DNA from: Chloroflexota bacterium
GTDB lineage: Bacteria > Chloroflexota > Dehalococcoidia > Dehalococcoidales > JAUYDJ01
Assembly (NCBI GenBank): GCA_030690025.1
Contig: JAUYDJ010000259.1
Location: forward strand, 1-23,191
Length of the DNA stretch: 23,191 nt
Direction of reading: 5' to 3'
Under the pieces are notes generated by a model. That model had not been told where the DNA came from. It searched no databases and saw only the letters and a program-made list of their open reading frames with translations. The position numbers were made by a program, and so were the translations under genes. Shown piece after piece: positions 15,464 to 23,094 of this stretch. The number at the start of each line of letters is the position of its first letter. The stretch's first letter is position 1.

Positions 15464-16369
15464 TTGGGCATAGTGCTTCATAAGCAACCGGAACTCAACA
15501 AGCCGGTGATGATTGCCGGCTGGCCCGGCATTGGCAACATCGGGCTGATTGCCGTGGACACCTTGCGCAGCCAGGTGCAGGCGGAGCAGTTTGGCGAGAT
15601 AGAGCCCTGGGACTTCTTTTACCCGAAGAAGGCCACTATCAAAAATGGCATTCTGCAGGAACTGGAGTTCCCATCCAACAAGTTTTACTACCAGAGGCTT
15701 GCCAACCGCGACCTGCTCTTCTTCAGCGGGGAAGAGCAGCCGGCGGACAGCGGCCGGATGTATGCTGAAGGCAGAAAGGCATACCAGCTGGCAGACCTGG
15801 TCCTGGATGTGGCGGCCAAGTTCGGTTGCCAGAGAGTCTATACATCCGGGGCGGCGGTGTCGCTAATCCATCATACCCAGCCGCCCAGAGTCTGGGCGGT
15901 GGCCAGCCGGAGTGACTTGCTGCAGGAAGTTAAGAGCTACCGTACTGTTTTAATGAGTGAGGTGGAAGGCAGAAACGGCCAGGGCAGCATCACCGGTCTG
16001 AACGGTCTTTTGCTGGGGGTAGCCAAGAAGCGGGGCTTTGAGGCGGTTTGCCTGATGGGGGAGATACCGGATTACCTGGCCGGGGTACCTTTCCCTTATC
16101 CCCGGGCTTCTCAGGCAGTGCTGGAAGTACTCACCAAATTGCTGGGAATTGAGGTCAACCTGGGCGTTCTCGACGTAATGACCGCTCAGATAGATGGCGT
16201 CATCAACGATATCTACGAAAAATTCCCGCCGGAAATAAAAGAGCGGATTGAGCCGAGACGGCTCGCTGCCCAGCCCAAGCCGGAGACAATCACGGAAGAG
16301 GAAGTGCAGTGGATGAAGGAGCACATTGATGAGCTCTTCAAGAGAGGCAAGGGAGAAAGACCCTCTTAG
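15464..16369 (+). CDS. PAC2 family protein, first paralogue
   Basis: A 301-residue protein of the PAC2 family, named after the eukaryotic proteasome assembly chaperone 2 and found in archaea and several bacterial phyla. The opening LNKPVMIAGWPGIGNIGLIA is the family hallmark, and the EIEPWDFFYP and GEIPDYLAGVPFPYPRA segments also fit. The C-terminal 60 residues are charged and helical (EEEVQWMKEHIDELFKRG). The start is TTG at 15464, chosen because AGAGGTGA lies at the right distance; GTG at 15473 is the alternative. No proteasome gene is visible here, so its role is unknown. The next PAC2 gene overlaps its 3' end. Confidence 0.85.
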   Translation: MGIVLHKQPELNKPVMIAGWPGIGNIGLIAVDTLRSQVQAEQFGEIEPWDFFYPKKATIKNGILQELEFPSNKFYYQRLANRDLLFFSGEEQPADSGRMYAEGRKAYQLADLVLDVAAKFGCQRVYTSGAAVSLIHHTQPPRVWAVASRSDLLQEVKSYRTVLMSEVEGRNGQGSITGLNGLLLGVAKKRGFEAVCLMGEIPDYLAGVPFPYPRASQAVLEVLTKLLGIEVNLGVLDVMTAQIDGVINDIYEKFPPEIKERIEPRRLAAQPKPETITEEEVQWMKEHIDELFKRGKGERPS

Positions 16370-17180
16370 GTTCTGGTGTAAGCCTGAGTTGAACCGCCCG
16401 TCTTTAATCATCGGCTGGAGTGTAGATGCCGGCAGATTGGGGACGCGGGTAATCAACTACCTCAACAGGAAACTCGACGGCCGGATTTTCTGCGAAATTG
16501 AGCCGGCCGACTTTTTCCCGCTGGGCGGGGTGAGCATCGAGGATGACCTGGTCCAGTTCCCGGAAAGCAAGTTCTATGCCAGTGATGTGGATAACCTGGT
16601 GCTCTTCAAGAGTGCCCCGCCTAATTACGCTTGGCACGAGTTCCTCAACCTGGTTCTGGATGCCGCGGAGCGCTGGCAGGTCAAGGAAATTTATTCCCTC
16701 GGCGGCATGGTCTCGCCGGGGGCTCATACGGCGCCGCGGGAGCTGGTGGGTATTTTCAACTCGCCCGAACTGAAGGTGGCCCTGGGCCAGTATAACCTCA
16801 ATGCCGACCTGGACTATGAGACACCGGCCGGTCAGCGGCCCACTCTGAACTCTTTTTTGCTGTGGGCGGCCAGCCGGCGGAATATTGCCGCGGTCAATCT
16901 CTGGGTGCCGGTGCCCTTTTACCTGGTGCCGATGGATGACCCCCGGGCGCAGAAACGGGTGCTGGAGTTCTTTAACCGGAGGTTCGACCTGAAGCTCGAT
17001 TTCACTGACCTTGATGCTGACATTAGCCGGCAAAATGAGGAGTTGGCCGAAGTGAGGAGCCGTGTCCCGGATGTGGATGAATTCATCAAGAGACTGGAAA
17101 GCAACCTGGCGCTCAGCACCGAGGAAAACCAGAAGCTGGCCACCGAGGTAGAGAATTTCTTTCGGGAAAAGAAGACCTGA
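16329..17180 (+). CDS. PAC2 family protein, second paralogue
   Basis: A 283-residue protein related to the preceding gene: KPELNRPSLIIGW aligns with KQPELNKPVMIAGW, and FCEIEPADFFP with FGEIEPWDFFY. The glycine-rich turn WPGIGNIG is replaced by WSVDAGRLG, so this copy has diverged at the hallmark motif. The C-terminal 65 residues (about 220-283) form a charged probable coiled coil. The ATG at 16329 lies 41 nt inside the upstream gene with AAGGAG seven nucleotides before it, which indicates tight translational coupling. The two products probably form a hetero-oligomer, by analogy with PAC1-PAC2 pairs; this is inference. Confidence 0.8.
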   Translation: MSSSREAREKDPLRFWCKPELNRPSLIIGWSVDAGRLGTRVINYLNRKLDGRIFCEIEPADFFPLGGVSIEDDLVQFPESKFYASDVDNLVLFKSAPPNYAWHEFLNLVLDAAERWQVKEIYSLGGMVSPGAHTAPRELVGIFNSPELKVALGQYNLNADLDYETPAGQRPTLNSFLLWAASRRNIAAVNLWVPVPFYLVPMDDPRAQKRVLEFFNRRFDLKLDFTDLDADISRQNEELAEVRSRVPDVDEFIKRLESNLALSTEENQKLATEVENFFREKKT

Positions 17181-17191
17181 AGACGGCGCGG

Positions 17192-17509
17192 CTACTTGTC
17201 GTAGAAGCCCTCCGCTTTGAGTTTTTCGTATTGCTCAAGTCCGGCTGGGGTAGGGGCAAAGGAATAAAGAGACACCCGGCCGCCCTCCTCCTTTGATATC
17301 AGCCCTAGTGAAATGAGTGCCTTGGTCGATGCTTCTCCCAGGTAGCCGAACAGGTCAAGGCGATGGTCCGGCATGGGCTGGCCGGTCGCCTGGTACTCGC
17401 GGCAAATGTCGCCGAGAAGGCGGGCTGGCTCCTCTCTCAGGCTCTTCAGGACTCGCTTAATTACCTCGGTAGTTTGCAGTTCCATGCCGAACTCATCGAT
17501 GGCAGTCAT
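17192..17509 (-). CDS. Small winged-helix-like protein of unknown function
   Basis: A 105-residue protein. The ATG at 17509 is chosen because AAGGAG lies nine nucleotides upstream; an in-frame ATG at 17527 lacks any such site and includes the ribosome-binding site in its coding sequence. The C-terminal half, STKALISLGLISKEEGGRVS and then LYSFAPTPAGLEQYEKLK, looks like a recognition helix, beta wing and closing helix. No family is recognised. It is convergent with the PAC2 genes (11-nt gap) and divergent from the dnaJ-type gene. Confidence 0.65.
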   Translation of the reverse strand: MTAIDEFGMELQTTEVIKRVLKSLREEPARLLGDICREYQATGQPMPDHRLDLFGYLGEASTKALISLGLISKEEGGRVSLYSFAPTPAGLEQYEKLKAEGFYDK

Positions 17510-17592
17510 GGTTGATTTCTCCTTCATCTATTAATTGTAACCCGTGCGGCGTGATTTAGACAAGGACGACCGGTAAAGGTTCGCTTTTGTTA

Positions 17593-17601
17593 TGCTATAC
17601 T
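17593..17601 (+). promoter_or_regulatory. Extended -10 promoter of the DnaJ-type gene
   Basis: TGCTATACT (17593-17601), an extended -10 with TATACT; no recognisable -35. The start codon at 17624 has AGAGGGAGC upstream. Confidence 0.5.
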
Positions 17602-17623
17602 GAGATGGCGACAAGAGGGAGCT

Positions 17624-18274
17624 ATGGCTAAAGACTACTACCAGATTCTGGGTGTTGACCGCAGTGCCACCGAGGAAGACATCAAGAAGGCCTATCGCAA
17701 GCTGGCCATGCAGTATCATCCCGACCGTAATCCGGGCAAAGAGCAATGGGCTAACGAGAAGTTCAAAGAGATAAACGAGGCTTTCAGCGTTCTCGGCGAC
17801 CCGCAAAAGAGAAAGCAGTATGACCAGTTCGGCACGGCGGGCACTCCGGGCGATATCTTTGGCAGCAGCGATACCCGCTCCACCTTTGAAGACCTGATGA
17901 AGGACTTTGGTGGGGCCGGCCTCGGCTTTGACTTCCTCGATGACATATTCGGCGATATCCTGAAAGGCAGGAGTTTTTCCTTCCGGGTATTCCGAAGTGG
18001 GCAGGGCGGCACCGGCGAGGTGCCGGGAGGCATTAACCTGGAGGATATATTCGGCCAGGCGCAGCCGCCACCGCCGGAAGTCCGCTATGAGATAACCATC
18101 AGCGCGGAGCAGGCAGTCAAAGGGCTGGAAAAAGACCTGGCCCGCCATTGTAAGAAGCTCAAAGTCAAGATTCCGGCCGGGGTGAAGGATGGCACCCGGG
18201 TGAAACTGCGCAATGCCCGCCAGGCCACCGATGGCCAGCCGGGGGATATCATCATCCTGGTCAGAGTCAAGTAA
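17624..18274 (+). CDS. Short DnaJ-type (J-domain) co-chaperone
   Basis: A 216-residue J-domain protein that would stimulate DnaK ATPase. The J domain occupies residues 1-70, starting [20 protein letters not shown], with the essential HPD at 32-34. A Gly/Phe-rich segment (about 75-150) follows. There is no zinc-binding CxxCxGxG repeat, so it is not canonical type A DnaJ. One C-terminal substrate-binding domain (about 157-216, [19 protein letters not shown] to [10 protein letters not shown]) is present where CbpA-like proteins have two, so it is much shorter than the usual ~300 residues. The stop is clean and no second domain follows. No dnaK or grpE is near. Confidence 0.88.
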   Translation: MAKDYYQILGVDRSATEEDIKKAYRKLAMQYHPDRNPGKEQWANEKFKEINEAFSVLGDPQKRKQYDQFGTAGTPGDIFGSSDTRSTFEDLMKDFGGAGLGFDFLDDIFGDILKGRSFSFRVFRSGQGGTGEVPGGINLEDIFGQAQPPPPEVRYEITISAEQAVKGLEKDLARHCKKLKVKIPAGVKDGTRVKLRNARQATDGQPGDIIILVRVK

Positions 18275-18291
18275 ATAAGGAAAATTTTGTC

Positions 18292-18321
18292 TTTACAAGG
18301 GCGGCTTATTGGGGCTAAAAT
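18292..18321 (+). promoter_or_regulatory. Promoter of tRNA-Val
   Basis: TTTACA (18292-18297), 18-nt spacer and TAAAAT (18316-18321), ten nucleotides before the tRNA 5' end. Confidence 0.5.
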
Positions 18322-18330
18322 AGTGATTAC

Positions 18331-18403
<73 letters not shown>

Positions 18404-18729
18404 TTTTTCCATATTTTGTGCCCTTGCCGTTTGTGTTTCTTCAACTTATAATCTCTGGTATTGAGATTACTAGCGAAACAGCGTAAAAAGGTTGCTCAAG
18501 TTAGAAAAGAGAGAAGTACGGTATGGTAACGACTACTTTGGATAAGCGGAGAATGGCACGATAACTCCCAAGCAAGCCTACAATGGGGAGGTTGATGGAC
18601 CAAAATAGGATATGTTTACACGAATGTTCTCGACTCGAGCTCCTTTGGTAACTGCAGGTTGGAGAGACCGGCAAGCACCTATCTTCTAAGATGTGGTTCT
18701 GAGTCCAGTAAGCCTCACTATAAACTAAA
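18404..18729. other. 326-nt AT-richer gap between tRNA-Val and msrQ
   Basis: No coding frame with a ribosome-binding site was found. A 7-bp hairpin TAATCTC/GAGATTA (18449-18469) is visible. Base composition looks poorer in GC than the neighbouring genes. By position it could be the left flank of an islet inserted at the tRNA gene, but no integrase was recognised. Confidence 0.5.
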
Positions 18730-19377
18730 TCAGATTTCATCAACCATCCCCTGCCCACCTTGTTCTCTCTTCAACCATTTACCCCCTATTCTTACTACTT
18801 TGGCAATCCTTGGAATTCGGAGTATGAGCAATAAAACCACCACTCCGCTGTAAATAAATGGAACGCGGAAGTCTGCCTTGGTCTGCCATATGAAGTGGAG
18901 CGCTGCCAGAAGCGCCGCCGCATAAATTAGCCGATGTAGACGTGTCCAGTTTTTACCCAGCCGTCTTTCCCACTCCCCAGTAGAGGTTACCGCTAATGCC
19001 AGTAAGATTAGAAAAGTAATAAAACCAACTATTACAAAACGTTTGTTGGCAATATCCGCCCAGATTAAAGCAAAATTGAATTCATAATCCACCCCGACGA
19101 AGTTCAGAAAATGCAGGCTGGCATAACCAAAGGTGTAGAGCCCCAGCAGGCGGCGCAACTGCAAGGCTTGCTTGAGCCCAAATATGGTGTAGATAGGTCT
19201 GCAAGCCAGAGTAAGCACTAACAGGGTCAGCGTAGATTTACCAGTTCTAAGCTGGATTTCCCGTATCGGGTTAGCGGTTAGATGACCCTGTGTGAAGTCC
19301 CAGACGAGCCAGGCGAGTGGCACCAAAGCGGCAATATGGACGAGTATTTGAAGCCAGGATGATTTAAGTATGCGCAT
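18730..19377 (-). CDS. msrQ: Heme-binding membrane subunit MsrQ of the methionine sulfoxide reductase system
   Basis: A 215-residue membrane protein with about six helices, of the ferric-reductase-like YedZ/MsrQ type. MsrQ passes electrons from the quinone pool or a cytoplasmic flavin reductase to MsrP outside the membrane. His89 (YASLHFLNF), His148 (RLHRLIY) and His161 (ALHFIW) match the positions and spacing of the b-type heme ligands known in E. coli MsrQ. The C-terminus is basic and cytoplasmic. Its ATG overlaps the msrP stop by one nucleotide (TAATG), so the genes are translationally coupled. Confidence 0.92.
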   Translation of the reverse strand: MRILKSSWLQILVHIAALVPLAWLVWDFTQGHLTANPIREIQLRTGKSTLTLLVLTLACRPIYTIFGLKQALQLRRLLGLYTFGYASLHFLNFVGVDYEFNFALIWADIANKRFVIVGFITFLILLALAVTSTGEWERRLGKNWTRLHRLIYAAALLAALHFIWQTKADFRVPFIYSGVVVLLLILRIPRIAKVVRIGGKWLKREQGGQGMVDEI

Positions 19378-20330
19378 TAGAAGAACTTCTTCAAGTCCAT
19401 GCCAGCATAAAGGTAGGCAACTTCATCGGCATACCCGTTAAAGAGCAAAGTCTTAATCCGTTCAAATTGGCCAATACGGCGCTCGCTGGACTGAGACCAT
19501 CGGGGGTGGGGCACATCGGGATTAACGTTAGAGTAAAAGCCGTATTCGTTTGGAGAGGCGGCCATCCATGCCGAAACGGGCATTTCTTCCACCAGGTCTA
19601 TTTTTACGATTGACTTGATGCTCTTGAAGTCATATTTCCAGGGTACCACGAGACGAATTGGAGCACCGTCCTGTGGCGGCAAGGGTTTGCCAAAAAGCCC
19701 AGTAGCTAATATGGTCAGATTATGCATCGCCTCATCCAGGCGCAGTCCCTCGACATAAGGCCAGTCGAGTATGCCCCTCTTCTGACCGGGCATTTGATTA
19801 GGGTCATAAATGGTTTCAAAACGGACATATTTTGCTTTTGATGTCGGCTCAACTTCCTTTAGCAATGCCGCTAAGGGAAACCCCAGCCACGGGATAACCA
19901 TAGACCAGGCTTCGACACAGCGCAGGCGGTAAATTCGCTCTTCCGGTGGGAACTTTCGCAACAAATCGTCTAAGCTAAAGGTTAGTGGTTTGTTGACCAG
20001 TCCCCCCACCTTCACCTCCCAGGGGGAGGTCTTAAAATTTTGTGCCAGAGTTGCCACGTCTTCTTTTTCGGTAGAAAACTCATAGTAGTTATTGTAATGA
20101 GTGACATCCTGGCAGGAAGTCAGTTTAGCTCCCAGCTCATCTGTATCTTTACTGGCGTACGCCGAATCACAAAAATCAGTGCCAGGTGGGGGCGGCGGTG
20201 TGATGCCACCCCGCCTGCAAGCCGAGAGAATAACCGTGCTAGCTGCCAGAGCGCCTAAACCGACGAGGAGTTTACGTCGGGAAACATAAAGGTGCTCAGA
20301 AGTGACTTCAGATAGATTTATCTTTTCCAT
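19377..20330 (-). CDS. msrP: Molybdopterin-dependent methionine sulfoxide reductase MsrP, predicted Tat lipoprotein
   Basis: A 317-residue sulfite-oxidase-fold enzyme that repairs oxidised methionines in extracytoplasmic proteins. Cys138 in [11 protein letters not shown] is the molybdenum ligand, and [15 protein letters not shown] and [16 protein letters not shown] are family segments. The N-terminus has a twin-arginine signal ([11 protein letters not shown]) that ends in the lipobox LSAC (Cys38), so the mature protein is probably anchored by a lipid, followed by a Pro-rich spacer (PPPPPG). E. coli MsrP is soluble. GGGGAGAG precedes the ATG and a strong promoter lies just upstream. Operon with msrQ. 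Confidence 0.93.
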   Translation of the reverse strand: MEKINLSEVTSEHLYVSRRKLLVGLGALAASTVILSACRRGGITPPPPPGTDFCDSAYASKDTDELGAKLTSCQDVTHYNNYYEFSTEKEDVATLAQNFKTSPWEVKVGGLVNKPLTFSLDDLLRKFPPEERIYRLRCVEAWSMVIPWLGFPLAALLKEVEPTSKAKYVRFETIYDPNQMPGQKRGILDWPYVEGLRLDEAMHNLTILATGLFGKPLPPQDGAPIRLVVPWKYDFKSIKSIVKIDLVEEMPVSAWMAASPNEYGFYSNVNPDVPHPRWSQSSERRIGQFERIKTLLFNGYADEVAYLYAGMDLKKFF

Positions 20331-20351
20331 TCTCTCCCCACCCTTATCTCC

Positions 20352-20380
20352 ATTATCGAACGTAACTATTCATGTGTCAA
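20352..20380 (-). promoter_or_regulatory. Near-consensus promoter of msrPQ
   Basis: On the minus strand, consensus TTGACA (20380-20375), a 17-nt spacer and GATAAT (20357-20352). Initiation is expected near 20345, giving a leader of about 15 nt that contains the ribosome-binding site. Confidence 0.8.
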
Positions 20381-20400
20381 GATGTGCTGAGATCGGAGCC

Positions 20401-20448
20401 TACGCTTGACACGCAAAGGGTAGCTGTTCGATCCCCTACCGACCACTA
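20401..20448 (+). pseudogene. tRNA-Val(GAC)-like 3' fragment, possible attachment-site remnant
   Basis: GCTTGACACGCAAAGGGT (20404-20421) matches an anticodon arm with GAC, and TTCGATC followed by TACCGACCA (20427-20445) matches a T loop and acceptor 3' end. The T stem no longer pairs properly, and no GGTCGGT acceptor 5' strand is found upstream. It has the same orientation as tRNA-Val(CAC) at 18331 and aligns with that gene's 3' half at most positions. It may mark the far end of an element inserted at a tRNA-Val gene. Confidence 0.55.
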
Positions 20449-20798
20449 TGTCACATTTTGGCAACAAAAGTGCACAGAGACCGCGTGAAAAATATCATTA
20501 GAGAAGAGTTCTAGTAGTATGCTAACTAGCCCAAAAACTTCCTGATTTGAGCAGCTTCTACTATCAGTTTGGGGAGACGATCGGTTTGGCTTCTGTTGAA
20601 ACACTCAATGATTTGGGGAGTTATTTCTTGATGCGTCACATTTGTTACGAAATCCGAAGTGACGCTATAATTCTATAAGCTGAAGAGCAGTTCAAACGTC
20701 CTGGTTCTGTCTATCGTACAGTACCGCCCACCATTCTTTTTCGTGTTAGTCAGGGTTAGAGTATCCTGATGAAGTCGGGATATCGCCAACCATCGCAG
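20449..20798. other. Gap region upstream of msrPQ with a possible gene remnant
   Basis: No intact gene with a ribosome-binding site was found. The minus strand holds a start-less open frame (20526-20672, see next entry). An inverted repeat GCGTCAC (20633-20639) and GTGACGC (20659-20665) lies within it. Confidence 0.45.
20526..20672 (-). pseudogene. Start-less 48-codon remnant resembling a protein C-terminus
   Basis: Between an upstream TAG (20675-20673) and a TAG at 20528-20526 the minus strand reads NYSVTSDFVTNVTHQEITPQ and then IIECFNRSQTDRLPKLIVEA, ending AQIRKFLG. The balanced composition and the helical ending (IIECFNRS..RLPKLIVEA) look protein-like and faintly recall effector-associated or death-like adaptor domains. 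There is no start codon. It is in the same frame as the fragment at 20799-21131. Weak evidence; it could be chance. Confidence 0.25.
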
Positions 20799-21131
20799 TT
20801 AACGTCCCATTCCCATTCCAGGTTTAGCTGGCAAGGGTGCTTGCTGGTTGCCTGGCTCCTGGGTGAATGGCACTTGTAAAGTAGGCACGTTAACGGCGTT
20901 GGTCCAATCGGTGGATACGTAGATAGTGGTAGCGGCTATCTCTCCGCCGCTTAACGGCCCTTCGCCATATTCGATTTTCTCAATGAGCTTCTGTGTATCG
21001 GCGCCCGCTTTTCTAAATGTTCCCAGCTCAGTGGTCACGCCGTTTACCAGTTTCGCAATGGGTACGTTACGGAGAATAACTCGGTAAAAGTTGCCTCTAC
21101 GGGTGGTGGGCTGGACTATTTGCTGGTAGTA
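20799..21131 (-). pseudogene. 3' fragment of an unidentified gene
   Basis: A minus-strand frame that ends in TAA at 20799 and stays open upstream at least to the hairpin at 21132. It reads, in part, RVILRNVPIAKLVNG, then VTTELGTFRKAGADTQ and KLIEKIEYGEGPLSGGEIAA, and finishes with a Gln/Pro-rich tail and GMGMGR. The composition looks like real protein. The best start, a GTG at 21038, has no Shine-Dalgarno, and the frame runs without a break into a strong terminator hairpin, so an intact gene is unlikely. I do not recognise the family. A short expressed gene of 79 codons from 21038 remains possible. Confidence 0.4.
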
Positions 21132-21164
21132 AAAAGAGAGGGGGCTGAAAGCCCCCTCTCTTTT
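21132..21164. terminator. Bidirectional intrinsic terminator
   Basis: A perfect 15-bp stem, AAAAGAGAGGGGGCT (21132-21146) and AGCCCCCTCTCTTTT (21150-21164), with a GAA loop. T runs occur on both strands at the ends. It would stop minus-strand transcripts from the archaellin gene. Confidence 0.9.
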
Positions 21165-21320
21165 ATCACTCCCCCCGACGAGAGAACTACATGTCCATAT
21201 CCCGGAGGGGAGATAAGTCCTGCTTATCTTTCGCCCTCTTTCTTGGATTTCCAGGCGGGGTAAGCGCCTATAGTCTTTTGCCTCAGCTTGAGTATGAAGC
21301 TAGTTAGTCTGACGGTTACT

Positions 21321-21914
21321 TCAGTGCAGATTTACGTATTGTGTCGTTCTTGCCGGGATTGTCCGTTCAATGTTTAACGCGGGTCCGCCAGGTGGCCTGA
21401 CCTCCAGCGCAAACTCGTCATAAGCACCGATGTTATCACTGGCAGACATGTCCACGGTGAGCATAAAAAGTTCGTTCTTATCCAGCAAGTTGTCATCGTT
21501 GATTGTGCTCAATTTAGTGATGGTCCAACTCAGCAAAGGTATCATGGTATCTATATCGGAATAAGAAATGACCACCTGTTGAGTGCTGTTGGAAGTTCCA
21601 CCGAAGTCAACCGGGCTACCGGCTCCGGGGATGCCGACAAACAAATAAAGCTCCTGCAAAGTATTGTTTGTCATCTTACCGATGACGTCACCTTTAAGCT
21701 GAATGACGCTTGTGGTTGACTCCAGTCCGGAGTGTACGGCCAGTTTGGCCTTCTGTGCCGAATACATCCCCGCTTCCAGGACAACGTAGGCCAACACCGA
21801 GGCAACCATTACGAAAGCAATGAGTATGATGGCTGTCTCCAAGCCGGTGATGCCTTCTTGCTTATCGTTAATCCTTCTACATATGCGGGATATGCGTGAG
21901 AATATCGCCTTCAT
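21321..21914 (-). CDS. Archaellin-like protein (archaeal flagellin family)
   Basis: A 197-residue protein with a class III (type IV pilin-like) signal: RRINDKQEG, then ITGLETAIILIAFVMVASVL. Cleavage would follow Gly21, with Glu at position +5 (residue 26), as in archaellins. The hydrophobic helix runs to about residue 45. The following SAQKAKLAVHSGLESTTSV and the C-terminal EFALEVRPPGGPALNIERTI are typical of archaellins rather than of bacterial flagellins or ordinary type IV pilins. GGGAGGTGGG precedes the ATG at 21914. The frame stays open for 69 more codons upstream, but that part contains the ribosome-binding site and is rejected. No other archaellum gene is in the window. A divergent response regulator lies upstream. 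Confidence 0.85.
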   Translation of the reverse strand: MKAIFSRISRICRRINDKQEGITGLETAIILIAFVMVASVLAYVVLEAGMYSAQKAKLAVHSGLESTTSVIQLKGDVIGKMTNNTLQELYLFVGIPGAGSPVDFGGTSNSTQQVVISYSDIDTMIPLLSWTITKLSTINDDNLLDKNELFMLTVDMSASDNIGAYDEFALEVRPPGGPALNIERTIPARTTQYVNLH

Positions 21915-22280
21915 GTAACCCACCTCCCAAATAGCTGTTAGAACAGGAGAGCGGTCCCAGCCTATTTGAAAAGAAGTATAGAGAGTCCGCCGTAACAAAA
22001 GCGTAAACAGTTGCTCCGATAGTATAAAAATGTTGTAATATTTGCTTTCTACTGTGAAGCGGAGCCGCGGCGATGTTGATTTGAATAGTGGGTAATACAT
22101 GTTGGGGTTTCCGTCTATCATAGGCGAACACCACTACCCCAGGTTGGGTGTTAGCCCTGACGCCCTTTGGTGAAATCCCTGTTGTTGAGGGGCACCCGCT
22201 AGCGGTAGATTACTATAAGAAAATAGTAGGATTACTATCTACTCATGGTGTCAAAGATGCGGATGATACGGGAAGGCGAG
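21915..22280. other. Divergent intergenic region between archaellin and response regulator
   Basis: About 366 nt. An inverted repeat AACACC (22127-22132) and GGTGTT (22147-22152) and the TACTAT repeats at 22211-22238 are visible. TATACT boxes on the minus strand (22026-22021 and 21980-21975) could be -10 elements of the archaellin gene, but neither has a clear -35. Confidence 0.45.
22211..22238 (+). repeat. TACTAT / ATAGTA / TACTAT repeat set before the response regulator
   Basis: TACTAT at 22211-22216, its complement ATAGTA at 22223-22228 and TACTAT at 22233-22238. The first and last lie within direct repeats of GATTACTAT (22208 and 22230), 22 nt apart, about two helical turns. A regulator site is possible. 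Confidence 0.4.
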
Positions 22281-23051
22281 ATGACGGAAACCGGCGGTAC
22301 CAGCCGGAAATTAGCTGTCTTTATAGCGGATAACCAGCCCCTCTACCGCCAGGCAATACGCCAGGTGCTGGCGGATGATATGGAGGTAGTTGGCGAATCG
22401 GCGGTGATGGATAATGTCTGGAGCCTGGTGGAGAGCCTTTCGCCGGATATTGCTCTGGTGGATATCAGCGCCTCTGTAACCGAAGGTTTAGCGGTAGCCC
22501 GCGAGGTGGCCAGCCGCTGCCGCGGCGCAGCCGTGGTAGTCCTCAGCGCCAAACCGGATGATGACCAGCTTTTTCAGGCCATAAAGTCGGGGGCAGCCGC
22601 TTTCCTGAGTAAAGACGTCAGTGCCGAAAGCCTGGTAAGCACCCTCCGGCAGGTGGCCGCCGGCGAATTCCCCATAAATGACATGCTGCTCGCCAAACCC
22701 AACACCGCCAAGAAGGTACTGCAGCTGTTTAACGGTCTGTCACGGATGGGCCAGGAAGTGGAAGACTACATCGCGCCGCTCAGCCGCCGCGAGCGGGAGA
22801 TACTGCAGTATATCGCCAACGGGTTTTCCAATAAGCGCATCGCCTTTGCCCTTGGCATCAGTGAGCAGACCATCAAGAACCATATCACGTCTATTCTGCG
22901 TAAACTGAACGCTAACGACCGCACTCATGCCGTGGTACTGGCCATGCGCATGGGACTGCTTAACGCCCGGGATACCCGGTATATACCAGACGCGGACATG
23001 GGTGAACCATCACCCAAACGGCGCAACCTGGCGATGTCAGCGACCAGGTAA
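22281..23051 (+). CDS. NarL/LuxR-family response regulator
   Basis: A 256-residue two-component response regulator. The receiver domain (about 10-125) has the phospho-acceptor Asp61 in LVDISA, Ser89 and Lys111 in FLSKDV. The usual acidic pair reads Asp17-Asn18 (IADNQPLYRQ), so one Mg2+-binding acidic residue is missing. A linker (about 126-175) leads to a LuxR-type helix-turn-helix (about 176-240), LSRREREILQYIANGFSNKR and IAFALGISEQTIKNHI. ATG 22281 is preferred because GGAAGG lies just upstream; the frame has an earlier ATG at 22245 without a site. It is divergent from the archaellin gene and has no histidine kinase in the window. Confidence 0.88.
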   Translation: MTETGGTSRKLAVFIADNQPLYRQAIRQVLADDMEVVGESAVMDNVWSLVESLSPDIALVDISASVTEGLAVAREVASRCRGAAVVVLSAKPDDDQLFQAIKSGAAAFLSKDVSAESLVSTLRQVAAGEFPINDMLLAKPNTAKKVLQLFNGLSRMGQEVEDYIAPLSRREREILQYIANGFSNKRIAFALGISEQTIKNHITSILRKLNANDRTHAVVLAMRMGLLNARDTRYIPDADMGEPSPKRRNLAMSATR

Positions 23052-23094
23052 AAGAGACCTGACAGGCCTTCACACGAAAGGAGCTCACTGGCCT

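Noticed and set aside
16404-17033. 209-codon frame antisense to the second PAC2 gene
   Set aside because: Overlaps a supported gene and lacks start signals.
18501-18758. 85-codon minus-strand frame after tRNA-Val
   Set aside because: Overlaps the 3' end of msrQ, no ribosome-binding site, no recognisable similarity.
21915-22121. 69-codon N-terminal extension of the archaellin gene
   Set aside because: The ribosome-binding site and class III signal position both support the start at 21914; an extension would bury the signal peptide.
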